A stretch of 64,000 nt of DNA from Lumbricus terrestris. Taxonomy: Eukaryota; Annelida; Clitellata; Crassiclitellata; Lumbricidae. Location: positions 32,650,289 to 32,714,288 of the forward strand of contig OX457042.1 in assembly GCA_949752735.1 (NCBI GenBank), in the 5' to 3' direction. A model generated the notes under the pieces. The model did not search any database. It was not told where the DNA came from and saw only the letters and a program-made list of their open reading frames with translations. Of the stretch, positions 45,730-54,960 are shown piece by piece. Each line of letters starts with the position of its first letter. The stretch's first letter is position 1. The position numbers were made by a program, and so were the translations under genes.

Positions 45730-46084
45730 CAGAGGCGGATCCAGGGGGCCAATCCGGCCATGACCCCCCCCCCATTGAGTAACGTGCACATTTGTCACCA
45801 GCAATTCTCGCGGTTTAAATGGACGTGCTCCCCTTCTATACAGAGAAAAGTACTGTACGACTTCAAAAGGTCATCAGCTCTTTCGACGGGGAAATAATAT
45901 TATGGCCTACTACTTTTTTGGAGAAATTGTCTCTTTTTGTTCTCTTTTGCAAATATTTTTGCGAAATGACGGGTAAAAAAAGGTCATCGATTTTTTCGAC
46001 CAAAGCACACCAACGAAAAAATTTAAGCGAAGACCCTAAATTTTGCCCCACCGCCCTCTTCGAAAATTTCTGTATCCGCTCCTG
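45730..46084. mobile_element. hAT-like MITE, CAGAGGCGGATCCAGG ends
   Basis: The left end is cagaggcggatccaggg and the right end is ctgtatccgctcctg. Flanks gggtaggt (45722-45729) and gggtaggc (46085-46092) match at 7 of 8. The interior has the 'aaaaggtcatcgattttttcgacc' type block seen in other MITEs. Confidence 0.8.
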
Positions 46085-46394
46085 GGGTAGGCTATGTCTA
46101 TTACAAGAGTGCGGGCAATGGTATTGTTAAGTAGGCTATAGTACTGTTATGAACTTCTTAATCGTTGTTTATAAACGGAAAAGTTTTGACAGCGAGTTGA
46201 TTGAACGCAGATGTGTTAGCTATCCGACAGAATACCACTTGCAAAGTGATCCTCTTGAGTGGGGTCATAAATATCAATTTAGAACTTAATTTAGGGAAGA
46301 TTGAATGTGACGCTTGCGTTGAAATGTCTTGATAAGCCAGGCGCCATAGAAGAAGAACTTAGACTTTAGGCTATAGCACACCACGGCTCGCTTA

Positions 46395-46630
46395 GCTGCC
46401 AGACAACGCCGTGCCTTCTCGGTTGTATAGGGCCGTCAATCTGGAATGAATTTCCTTCCAAGGTTCATTTACTACATCTGGCCAGTCAAACTTTGTTTCA
46501 TAAATCTCTCAAGTCTTTTTTCTTTCGCTGTGACTGGGCAACCTGGGCTGGGAGCGCCTCTGAGAAGATTTATTGAAGAGGCGCTATATAAATCCATATA
46601 ATGAATGAATGAATGGATGAATGAATGAAC
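46395..46630 (+). repeat. LINE 3' end with (AATG)n tail
   Basis: The block 'ctggaatgaatttccttcc' (W-N-x-x-P) and 'tttgtttcataaatctctc' match the LINE end at 8640-8850. The tail is gggagcgcctctgagaag..ttgaagaggcgctatataaa, with a perfect stem, then AATG units. Confidence 0.82.
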
Positions 46631-46639
46631 AATAGGCAT

Positions 46640-47600
46640 TCAATGGCAGTAGGTCTAGGACCATACCTATAGGTGTCCTCTTGCATTCGTAGAACTCCAG
46701 CTTTGCATTAGAGCTTTCATATTTATAAGCGCATGCTTTGGTCAGTCCGGTCCATCCCTTAGGTTACAAAACAACCTGCCACATGAACTCCTCGTGAATC
46801 CGCCTTTTGCCTCTTTTCCGAAAACTATTGAAGACCGTGTTCTAACTGATTGTGGTTTAATTGTGTAATGTCGATGGTAAATCTGCCTCAAAATGGTGCT
46901 GTGTAAATCTGCAATTGGGCTACAATTGCAATCTATGACGTCGCACTTAAAAGCATGACTTAATTATCAGCCATGAAAGTCTAAATAAATTTGAAACACG
47001 ACGTAAGAGGCCTATTGGCCAGTGTTTAATCTAGGCGTCTCTGGGGGTGGGGAAGTTCCCCACAGAAATAACATTTCCTCCAAGAAAAATGAACTGTTGT
47101 TCACATGTACATATTTATGTAGGCTACCGTCTTTTCTCTTTCTTTTTGATGAGTTTTTTTGTTAACTTTCCTGTGTTTTTCCCTATTGTGTTTGCTTCTG
47201 TTCCTAAAAATTGTCTTTTTGTTTCTTTGTTTCATAGCTTATTAAATTTTGATGCATTCAAATGTTCACTGTTCATTGTCTTATTGTATTTCCCAATGGT
47301 ATTTAGGCCCCCTACCTAGCGGGACTTGTCCCTTTTGGTGTGCCTATTGCTCCCACGTTGTTATTCTGCCTACTCTTTATGTGAATTTGCTTAATTCTGA
47401 TTATGTTTATACTTATTTACATGCATGTATGATTGTAATGGGACCAACAAAATGTCTATGTCTATGTCCCTCCAGAAAAAGCATAGACTAACTCGAGAGC
47501 GTAGTATTGAAGTACTAAAAAAGGTCGTCTGATAGAAAAGAGGATTTGCAAACGGACAATTTGACACAAAAACACAAAAAGAGGCAGTCAGAAAAACATG
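46640..47600. other. Intergenic, no gene seen
   Basis: AT-rich unique sequence. A hydrophobic 90-codon ORF at 47047-47319 starts with a real ATG, but has no recognisable motif and its base composition matches its surroundings. I do not call it a gene. Confidence 0.45.
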
Positions 47601-47606
47601 TCTGGT

Positions 47607-47700
47607 CAAAGGTGTCAAAGGGTGTCAAAGGGTGTCAGAGGGTTCAAAGGGCGTCAAAGGGTGTCAAAGGGTGCCAAATGGTGTCAAAGGGTGTCGTCGC
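47607..47700. repeat. 10-11 bp tandem repeat 'ggtgtcaaag'
   Basis: Eight to nine copies with small variants (gtgtcagagg, gcgtcaaagg, gtgccaaatg). It lies 64 bp upstream of the MITE at 47764. Confidence 0.9.
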
Positions 47701-47763
47701 TGTCTCGGCTCAGCGGTTGCCGTCCGCCTAGTATGGCTGGTTTCCCCGCCAGGTCCTCTATAG

Positions 47764-47984
47764 CAGTGGCGGCGACGGGGGGATAGGGAGGCTAAGTCCC
47801 TCCCCTAAAAAAATGCCATCCGGGTTTTTTGCCATGAAAAAATGAAGTTTTCGACCAAATGACTAAAAAAGTCGTCAGATATAAGAAAAGGTCGTCAGAA
47901 ATTAATTTTGACGGATGAAAATAAAACTTTTCTCCGCGGAGATTCAGCCCCCGCCCCCAAACTTAAATCCTGGCGCCGCCACTG
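47764..47984. mobile_element. hAT-like MITE, CAGTGGCGGCG ends
   Basis: The ends are cagtggcggcgacgggg and cctggcgccgccactg. Flanks ctctatag and ctctattg match at 7 of 8. Relatives are at 54483-54752 and 63289-63572; all share 'gactaaaaa..gtcgtcag' blocks. Confidence 0.85.
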
Positions 47985-48339
47985 CTCTATTGAGACCGGA
48001 ATTCCCCTCTCTAAGCAGAGGGACTAGATTAAACACTGCCAATTGGCTACGCAGTTAGAACATTGACTTTGATGTGTAAGTTCTGTGTATTCACAATGGT
48101 ATGTGATGCATGACATAATACAACTTCGTCATAGTTATACTCAACACTGTCAACAGATTGCATCAAGTGGACTAGGCCTATTTATTTTCTTGGACCGTTG
48201 TGCACATAAAATATGCACATATAGGCCTACGTTTGTACTATGTATGAGTGCAGCTACCCGAACTGAAAGTTGAGTTATTACATATAGGCCTAATTATAGT
48301 CTACTGAACGCTGAAATGCATTACAAAAGAGCACTATGA

Positions 48340-48485
48340 TAATGAAATAATGATTATAATAACAATAATAATCCTGAGGGATCCTTGATACCTCGGGTAA
48401 AAACAATAATAATAATAGAAAGAACAGTAATAATAATAATTGATAATAATTATAACAACAACAATAACAACAACAATGACAACAG
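48340..48485. repeat. AAT/AAC trinucleotide-rich tract
   Basis: Interrupted aataat and aacaac runs. Cys/Tyr-rich minus-strand ORFs come from this. Confidence 0.9.
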
Positions 48486-48915
48486 TGACAATCTCTATGG
48501 CGCCGTAACACAGCCACTTGCGGTTCAAATACAATTGACAGCAGGCCTTACAAAATGAATAGGCTAAGCTTTGAGTCCTGATTTGAACTGAATCAGCCGC
48601 TAGTCGGGCTGGAGGAAGACTGTTTCAGAATCTGGGTCTGGTGTCACTGGATATTCTATCCACCCTTAAAGCTATCCGGGGGGATGGAATATAAAGGGCA
48701 TAGAGTAGCCGATCCAGGGGGAATAGACCATTCTATAATTTATTCTGTAGACCTAAACAAAATTTAAAATGACTCTGATTGCTTTTAATGTCCCAAGCAA
48801 TGTTCAAAGCAAGGCAACTCGATTTTTTAGTGTCGCTAGATGTTCTTAAGTGTTCTAAATGTTCTAAGTGTTCTAAAAGAAAAGCAAACAAAGTTAATTG
48901 GCAGCAATACACACA

Positions 48916-49072
48916 CATGGGCGGAGTTTATCAGGGGCTAGGGGGGCTAATCCCCCCCCCCGAGAAGACCCAGATTCATTTTTTTACCGTGTAAATGGCA
49001 TCTTTTCCCGGGCTTAGCCTCCCCCACGAAGGCTTTAACCCCTCCAAGAACGGAAACCAAACTCCGCCCATG
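48916..49072. mobile_element. hAT-like MITE, CATGGGCGGAG ends, short copy
   Basis: The ends are catgggcggagttta and ccaaactccgcccatg. The exact duplication tacacaca is at 48908-48915 and 49073-49080. At 157 bp it is an internally deleted member of the family at 41710. Confidence 0.92.
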
Positions 49073-49139
49073 TACACACACCTTTTAGGGGCAATGTTCA
49101 CTGTATACAAAGCAAATGGAAGTTAATATGCAAATATCT

Positions 49140-49540
49140 ACACACGCGGAAGTGACTTCAACTTCTCTTCATCTGAGGGAAAGCTATTACTATAGGAGGC
49201 AATAGACTATGCCTCCTAACAATATAGTTTCAATGTAGGCCTATATCCATGCATATAGATTAAAAAAGCGATCTTCACGTATAGGCGTAGCCTACAGCGG
49301 ATGAGAACCCACTTCGGTGACCGCTCTTTCTCAGTGGCCGGTGTCATTAAAATTGACGCAAGTGATTTCAAATTAACATCTCTTCATCTGGGGAAAAAAC
49401 TATTACTAGGAGGCATAATCTATAAATAGATTATGCCTCCTAATAATGATTATTATAGGATGCATAATCTATAAATCTATAAAAGATTACGCCTCCTAAT
49501 AATGGTTTCCCTCATGAATATCGCTTTTTTAATGTATATC
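49140..49540. repeat. Direct repeat with nested hairpins 'ggaggcataatctat'
   Basis: A block (aagtgacttcaacttctcttcatctgaggg..ctattactataggaggc) recurs about 215 bp later in modified form. Each copy carries a hairpin: ggaggcataatctat, two bases, then atagattatgcctcc at about 49410-49441; a shorter version is near 49194-49218; a decayed one is near 49457-49498. Confidence 0.75.
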
Positions 49541-50064
49541 CATGAATACAGGCCTACATTAAATCTGTTTGCGTAGGCCTAGTTATGAAGGAAGTACCTT
49601 ATCATTACTCAAACAATTGGACGACCTCTGCACATGGAGGCATAAGCAAACACTCAAGAAAATGGATTTGCATGCAAATTTGTTTGTGCAATGTGCAGGT
49701 ATGAATCGAATGCATTATAAGCTATTATTCATCTTCAGGATCTTATGAAAACATGCTGTACATTACTTGATAATGTCAGTCCAAGATGGGTAAGACGGTG
49801 ACTCAATTTGACGTGCGCTTGTCACAGACATAGCGGTACCAATACATCAGTGACTAAATATCACATTTACTTTTGGCCATGTTAAATAAGGTTCACATCA
49901 AGTATCGCCCGAGGCCACGGTCTCGTTGCTCCCTTACAAATTCTCCGATGATCGTATTAAATTGTTTTGTCAATATTATTCAAAGATCTCTAATGAATTT
50001 TCTGGAATAGACGCTGTAGCCTATAATCTTAATAATTGCAGACACACATTTCTGTGGGTTGATT

Positions 50065-50390
50065 CATCCATCCATCCATCCATCCATCCATCCATCCATC
50101 CATCCATCCATCCATCCATCCATCCATCCATCCATCCATCCATCCATCCATCCATCCATCCATCCATCCATCCATCCATCCATCCATCCATCCATCCATC
50201 CATCCATCCATCCATCCATCCATACATCCATACATCCATCCATCCATCCATCCATCCATCCATCCATCCATCCATCCATCCATCCATCCATCCATCCATC
50301 CATCCATCCATCCATACATCCATTCATCCATTCATTCATTCATTCATTCATTCATTCATTCATTCATTCATTCATTCATTCAATCATTTA
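50065..50390 (+). repeat. (CATC)n microsatellite grading into (CATT)n
   Basis: About 65 CATC units with three CATA variants, then about 14 CATT units, over 325 bp. It produces the long SIHP and DGWM repeat ORFs in several frames. Confidence 0.98.
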
Positions 50391-50514
50391 TTCTTGACTT
50401 TATATATCGCCATTCTATGAAACTACTAAATACAGGCATATGATTGTACTCCATTTGCAGTCAGCCCCCGTAACATAAGTCCTATGAGCGATATGATAGA
50501 ATAATTGGTGTCTC

Positions 50515-50632
50515 GTTACACACAGTACACACGCACGCACACATGCACCCACCCACACACACACACACCCTACACGCACACACACACATGCGCACACGCA
50601 CGCAAGCACACACACGCACGCAACTGACGCAA
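50515..50632. repeat. (CA)n-rich tract
   Basis: Imperfect CA/CGCA repeats over about 118 bp, followed at 50655 by three 'aaccat' units and 'aattttattgaaacc', which may be the 3' end of a reversed retroelement. Confidence 0.85.
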
Positions 50633-51099
50633 CAATAAGGAACGTGTACTTAACCATAACCATAACCATAAATTTTATTGAAACCAAGTAACAGTATTGA
50701 CATTGAAAAAACCCACAAGTTCAGTTTAAAACAAGCTATCTACAAGGGATCAAAAGGACATGACCATAAGGAACCTGGCTAGTGGGCGAGCTGTAACAAC
50801 GAAATAAAGTTTTGGCAGATCTAGTAGCCTATTGAAACATAATATTGAGAATGGTATTGAGTTTTATCGGAGGTACACCCATCCAAATGGTCTAGAACTC
50901 TAGATGGAGTTGTTGGACATATTCCAGACCTGGTTCATGTAGACCTAACTGGCGGATACTTCATCCTGAATAATGAGAAAGAGAGGGACATATTCGTCCA
51001 GATCAAAATTCCAACCACTTTGAATAGGTGGTCTCATTTAATTAATTCATGCTGAATTTTATTCAACTCGATCGTAATATTTTCTCCCATAAGGCGTAT

Positions 51100-51440
51100 A
51101 GACCTAGTCGCCTAATCTATAAAATCAAGTGAAACAGGAAATCAATGGCACTTCTGAATGGATAGAGCTCAATGTCACTAGTACTCGGTTGGAGAACTTG
51201 AGAACAGTCACTACTCATCTCAAGTTCTCCAACCGAGTCATTTCAAGCACTGCCCCACGTCTTTGGAATGATCTGCCTCCTGAATTCCACTACTTTTCTG
51301 TTCTTCCTCCAACTTTTCCGGTCACCCTAAGGATCCTCTATCCATCACTCCTCAGGCTTTCCATTCGAAACTAAAGTCTCACCTCTTTAGGCACTCATAT
51401 CGCGACTCACCTGATCTTCCTCCTCGTCACCCTTCTTTTC
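51100..51440 (+). repeat. LINE ORF2 C-terminal fragment
   Basis: The plus strand reads LKFSNRVISSTAPRLWNDLP, then after a small shift FHSKLKSHLFRHSYRDSPDL. This is the CR1/L2-like ORF2 end. It is followed by a long pyrimidine tract instead of the usual stem tail, and contains a 20-bp inverted repeat (51183-51202 against 51219-51238). Confidence 0.8.
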
Positions 51441-51835
51441 CTCGTCCTTCTTCTCCTCCTGATTCTTCTACTTCTACTTCTCCTCCTCTTTCTCTTCTCG
51501 ATATCGTTCTCCTTTTTCTTCTTCTTTTTCTCCTTCTACTCCTCCTTCTCTTCTCCTTCTCCGTTTCCTCCTTTTAGTTGTCTCCTCCTCCTTCTCCTCC
51601 TTCTATTTTTTCTTCTTCTCCTTTTCTTCTTCTCCTTCTTCTCCTCTTCCCTCTCTTCTCCTTCGCCTTCTTCTCTCCTTGTTCTTCTTCTCTTTATCCT
51701 CCTTCTCCATCTCCTTATTCTTTCCTCCTCCTTCTCTTTTTCTTTCTCTTTCTCTTCTATTCCTTCTTCTCCTCCTGCTCCTCCTCCTCCTTTTCTTGCT
51801 CCTTCTCCTTCTCCTCTTCCAATTCCTGTCGCTGC
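51420..51835. repeat. 400-bp polypyrimidine tract (CTT/CTC)
   Basis: Almost pure C/T on the plus strand with units such as cttctcctc. It generates Ser/Pro/Phe-rich ORFs on plus and Arg/Glu-rich ORFs on minus that are not genes. It lies about 190 bp upstream of the candidate CPQ first exon at 52021. Confidence 0.95.
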
Positions 51836-52020
51836 CCATAACAGATCGAGTGCATAAGCCTCGACATTAAGCCCTCAGCGCATCCGAGCATCCTCGTAAC
51901 CCAACCACCGCCCCTCCTTCCGCCCCTCCTTACTCGTCATCGCTCTATCGAGTCTACGAAGTCTCGTCGTTCATTACTGCAGTGTCGTCCGTGCTTTGGA
52001 TACACGCAGACAAACTTAAG

Positions 52021-52031
52021 ATGGACAGAGG
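52021..52031 (+). other. Weak candidate first coding exon for the CPQ-like gene
   Basis: The sequence atggacagag followed by gtaagt has a good donor and leaves phase 1, which matches the phase needed by the exon at 54961. It would add only MDR before the split codon, so the protein would lack the signal peptide expected for this family. More likely the true signal-peptide exon is elsewhere and this is chance or an alternative start. Confidence 0.15.
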
Positions 52032-52039
52032 TAAGTAAA

Positions 52040-54474
52040 AGAATGCAGACATACGACGAAAGGTTAAAATAATAGAATCCGGTCTTAGCTTATCAGGCTT
52101 TGAAGACTTTTTACTTCTTAGAAGTAAAACAGACGTTTAACAGCAATAAAAAACCGATTAAAGTGCAAGAGAAAGTAGGGCAATAATACGCAGAGAAGTA
52201 GCAGTTGCGACCTCTTTATGGGTTTCAAACTGCACTTTATGGACTTAAAAACTGACGCTTTCAATATCCAAGTCTCTTTCTTGTCAAAAACTGGGACAAT
52301 TCTTGCCTTTTGCCGAAGTAGCCGGGACACCGGGACGCTCCACAAAAAATCGGGACGTATGGTCACACTAATGTAAACATATAGGCAATTAGGCATATGC
52401 CTAAGTACATTATATTCACATACATTTTATAGAATACATAGACCTATATGCGTGCACAGACAATTAGACATGTATAGTTGCACACATACATATAAACAAA
52501 CACAGTACATATACACACACATGTTAGAGATTAATTGCTTTGCAACTGTTTAAGAATTGTTTTTACCCCATTGGGAAATGCATTTTCTCTTCTTAAGATT
52601 GGTCTTTGGTCGTCGTTCTGGTGCTTGCATTGTGGTCGGTGGCACCCATTGCATGTCGTCTGTCGAAAGATATTCTAGATCAGATCGAATTCAGTCGAGG
52701 TACGTCAGGCAAGGGTTAAAAAGGAGTCCTTCTGTTGTCTTCATCTGAGCTTCTTGAACAGGGTTCGAATTGTAATAGGGCAGGGCTGCATTGAGGCCAG
52801 TATGGGCCCGGGTGCTGTGATTTTCCCGCCAATGGCTCCTTTTGCTGTAGTCCCCACGGTTGATACGCATATTTTAAAGCAGCGGTCCCCTCAAAACTGC
52901 GACCAATCTGAAACTCCACCCCTGGCAGTCCACTGCTCGTACATTGGCAGTGCCAGTCCCAAGCCTGGAGAAAGGAGGAGGGCAACACTAATCATCCGTT
53001 GCATGGCACAGCGTCGTTAAAAGCGCTCTGCAGGCCTGAGTGCTGCAGCACCCCTAACACCAACCTTAATGCGGGCCTCACTATAGGGGAAGATGAACTT
53101 CTTCTCACTAGATCAGGTTTTCTCTTGTTAAAGATATCCTGCATTAATTCACACACCGTCGCCAGAACTGATGAAGATCTCTTTCCCATCCACTTCTGTC
53201 TTTCCCGCAAGTCTCTCCCTGCCTCCAGTTGAAGATATGTTTCATTTGGCTTTTCCAATGATGATTGATGAGTCTAGATTACGAATTCACTCTATGCGAC
53301 ATTTAGGCTATTATTTTGAACTTTTTGTAATGGCACTACAGATGTTAATAGATAAGATTCTCGCATGTTTTGCTCTTGTTGATATACTATAGTCTTTCCC
53401 AACCTCTTCAGACTAATCCCATGGGAGATACATTTTCCAATACATATCAGTTCTGCTAATAGGTCCAGCACCACTGTGGCTTGGGTGCAAACAAGAGCTG
53501 CAGCATCCATTTGCAATGTGCGTATGTAACAGGATCTATCTGGGAAACTGATGGGTTAGCAGAGATAGCTGTTATCTTGTCGCTATGCGTTGCTCTTACC
53601 ATGAAGCATATTTTCAACTGGATTCTCTGGTCAAAAGCAGTGTTGCCATTATAAAAAATGAAAAAAAAACAAAATTGGAAGGGCCAAAAACCCAAGAAAA
53701 CCAAGTTCAGCAATTCAGCATTCTGGACATTTTCTTTCGAAAATGTCCAGAATTTCTCGTCCGAAAATTCTGATGACTTTTTAGTCATCCGGCACAAATC
53801 TTTCGAAAATAATTTATCAATTACCCTCCGGAAATTCTGATATTTTTAGTCATCCGATACAAATCTGTCGAAAAATGTCCAAAATTTTCCGAAAATGTAA
53901 AAATGTCCCGTTTTTTCCGTCCAAGAAAAAACGGAGCAAAAAACCCAGGCTCTTTCCGAAAAAAAACCCATTTCCCAAGTTCTTATCGAAAAACTCAAGA
54001 TCTTCTGAAAAAACCCAAGGAGTGGCAAAGCTGCTCAAAAGAAAGCTAGTGAAAGGATTGTCCCATTGGAGGATTTAGCTGTTGATATTTATTGCTTTCA
54101 CTTATAGCCTGAAGCATTTGTGGGGCTAATTGGTGCATATAAAAATTGTTGTCCTAATTGCCACGCCGGTGTGCAGATGAAAGGTATAGTTCATACTGGC
54201 CAAAGCAATTTTGCAAGTGCAGACTTATAAGTACCGAGCCAAAATGATTATTATTATCCTAAAATAATTACAACTAAAGAGCAATTAGTTGAGCGGCGCC
54301 ATGACAGGTTGATGCGTCTAGATTAAAATGAATAATTTATTATTTGTATCCGATTAGGCCGACTTTATTAATGACACATGTTTAATATATTCAAGGGGAT
54401 ATAAAAATGAATTTGCTGACACTTCGTGCCAATAGCTGCCTATCTTGATCAGCAAAAGACTTCTCCTTGTCCTC
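52040..54474. other. Intergenic or CPQ upstream region, no gene confirmed
   Basis: Contains a fragment of a dispersed repeat on the minus strand (52940-52985, complement of 'ctccaggcttgggactggca', also seen near 480-515 and 10675-10700). A T/A-rich region at 53690-54010 has inverted 'cattttcgaaaatgtcc' motifs. No conserved exon was recognised. Confidence 0.45.
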
Positions 54475-54482
54475 TTCCTCAT

Positions 54483-54752
54483 CAGTGGCAGCGCCAGGAT
54501 TTCATTTTGGGGGGTGGGGGGGGGGGGGGCTGAATCCTCGCGGAAGAAATTTTCCATTTCCATCCGCAAAAATTTCTGACGGCCTTTTTTATTTATGGCC
54601 ATTCGGTCGAATTCTCATGTATGCCTTTCATTTTTAAATCTTTCAGTTTTACATGTCCAAAAACCGGATGGCCTTTTTTAGGGGGCTTAGCCCCACGGTT
54701 GCCTTTTATACGGGGGCTTAGCCCCTCTAGCCCACCCCTAGCGCCGCCACTG
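54483..54752. mobile_element. hAT-like MITE, CAGTGGCAGCGCC ends
   Basis: The ends are cagtggcagcgccagg and ccctagcgccgccactg. The exact duplication ttcctcat is at 54475-54482 and 54753-54760. The interior has 'ccggatggccttttttaggggg' and 'gggggcttagcccc' blocks shared with relatives at 47764 and 63289. Confidence 0.93.
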
Positions 54753-54774
54753 TTCCTCATCTTCTGCTTATTGT

Positions 54775-54840
54775 TTGACTGGGAGCGCTTCTGAGTAGAT
54801 TACCCTGAAGGCGCGCTATATAAAAAGTCAATAATAATAT
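54775..54840 (+). repeat. LINE/SINE 3' tail
   Basis: The sequence gggagcgcttctgagtagatt..cctgaaggcgcgctatataaa ends with AAT repeats, as in the copy at 870-1080. It is truncated at the tail. Confidence 0.75.
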
Positions 54841-54960
54841 TGAGACTCAATGTGCACATGCAAGAAGCATTCATCTAGCTACTGCAAGCCAGGGTTCCTG
54901 ATGCCTTTTAATTTGTACTTAATCGAGATGCCATTGATAACCTTCAATGAATGTTTCCAG

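Noticed and set aside
47047..47319. Hydrophobic 90-codon ORF as a small membrane protein
   Set aside because: Phe/Leu richness follows local T-richness; no conserved motif and no supporting context.
50021..50420. Long SIHP and DGWM repeat ORFs on both strands
   Set aside because: They are translations of a (CATC)n microsatellite in which most frames lack stops.
51603..51839. Arg/Glu-rich minus-strand ORF resembling a splicing-type basic protein
   Set aside because: It is the complement of a pure CTT/CTC tract; the composition explains it fully.
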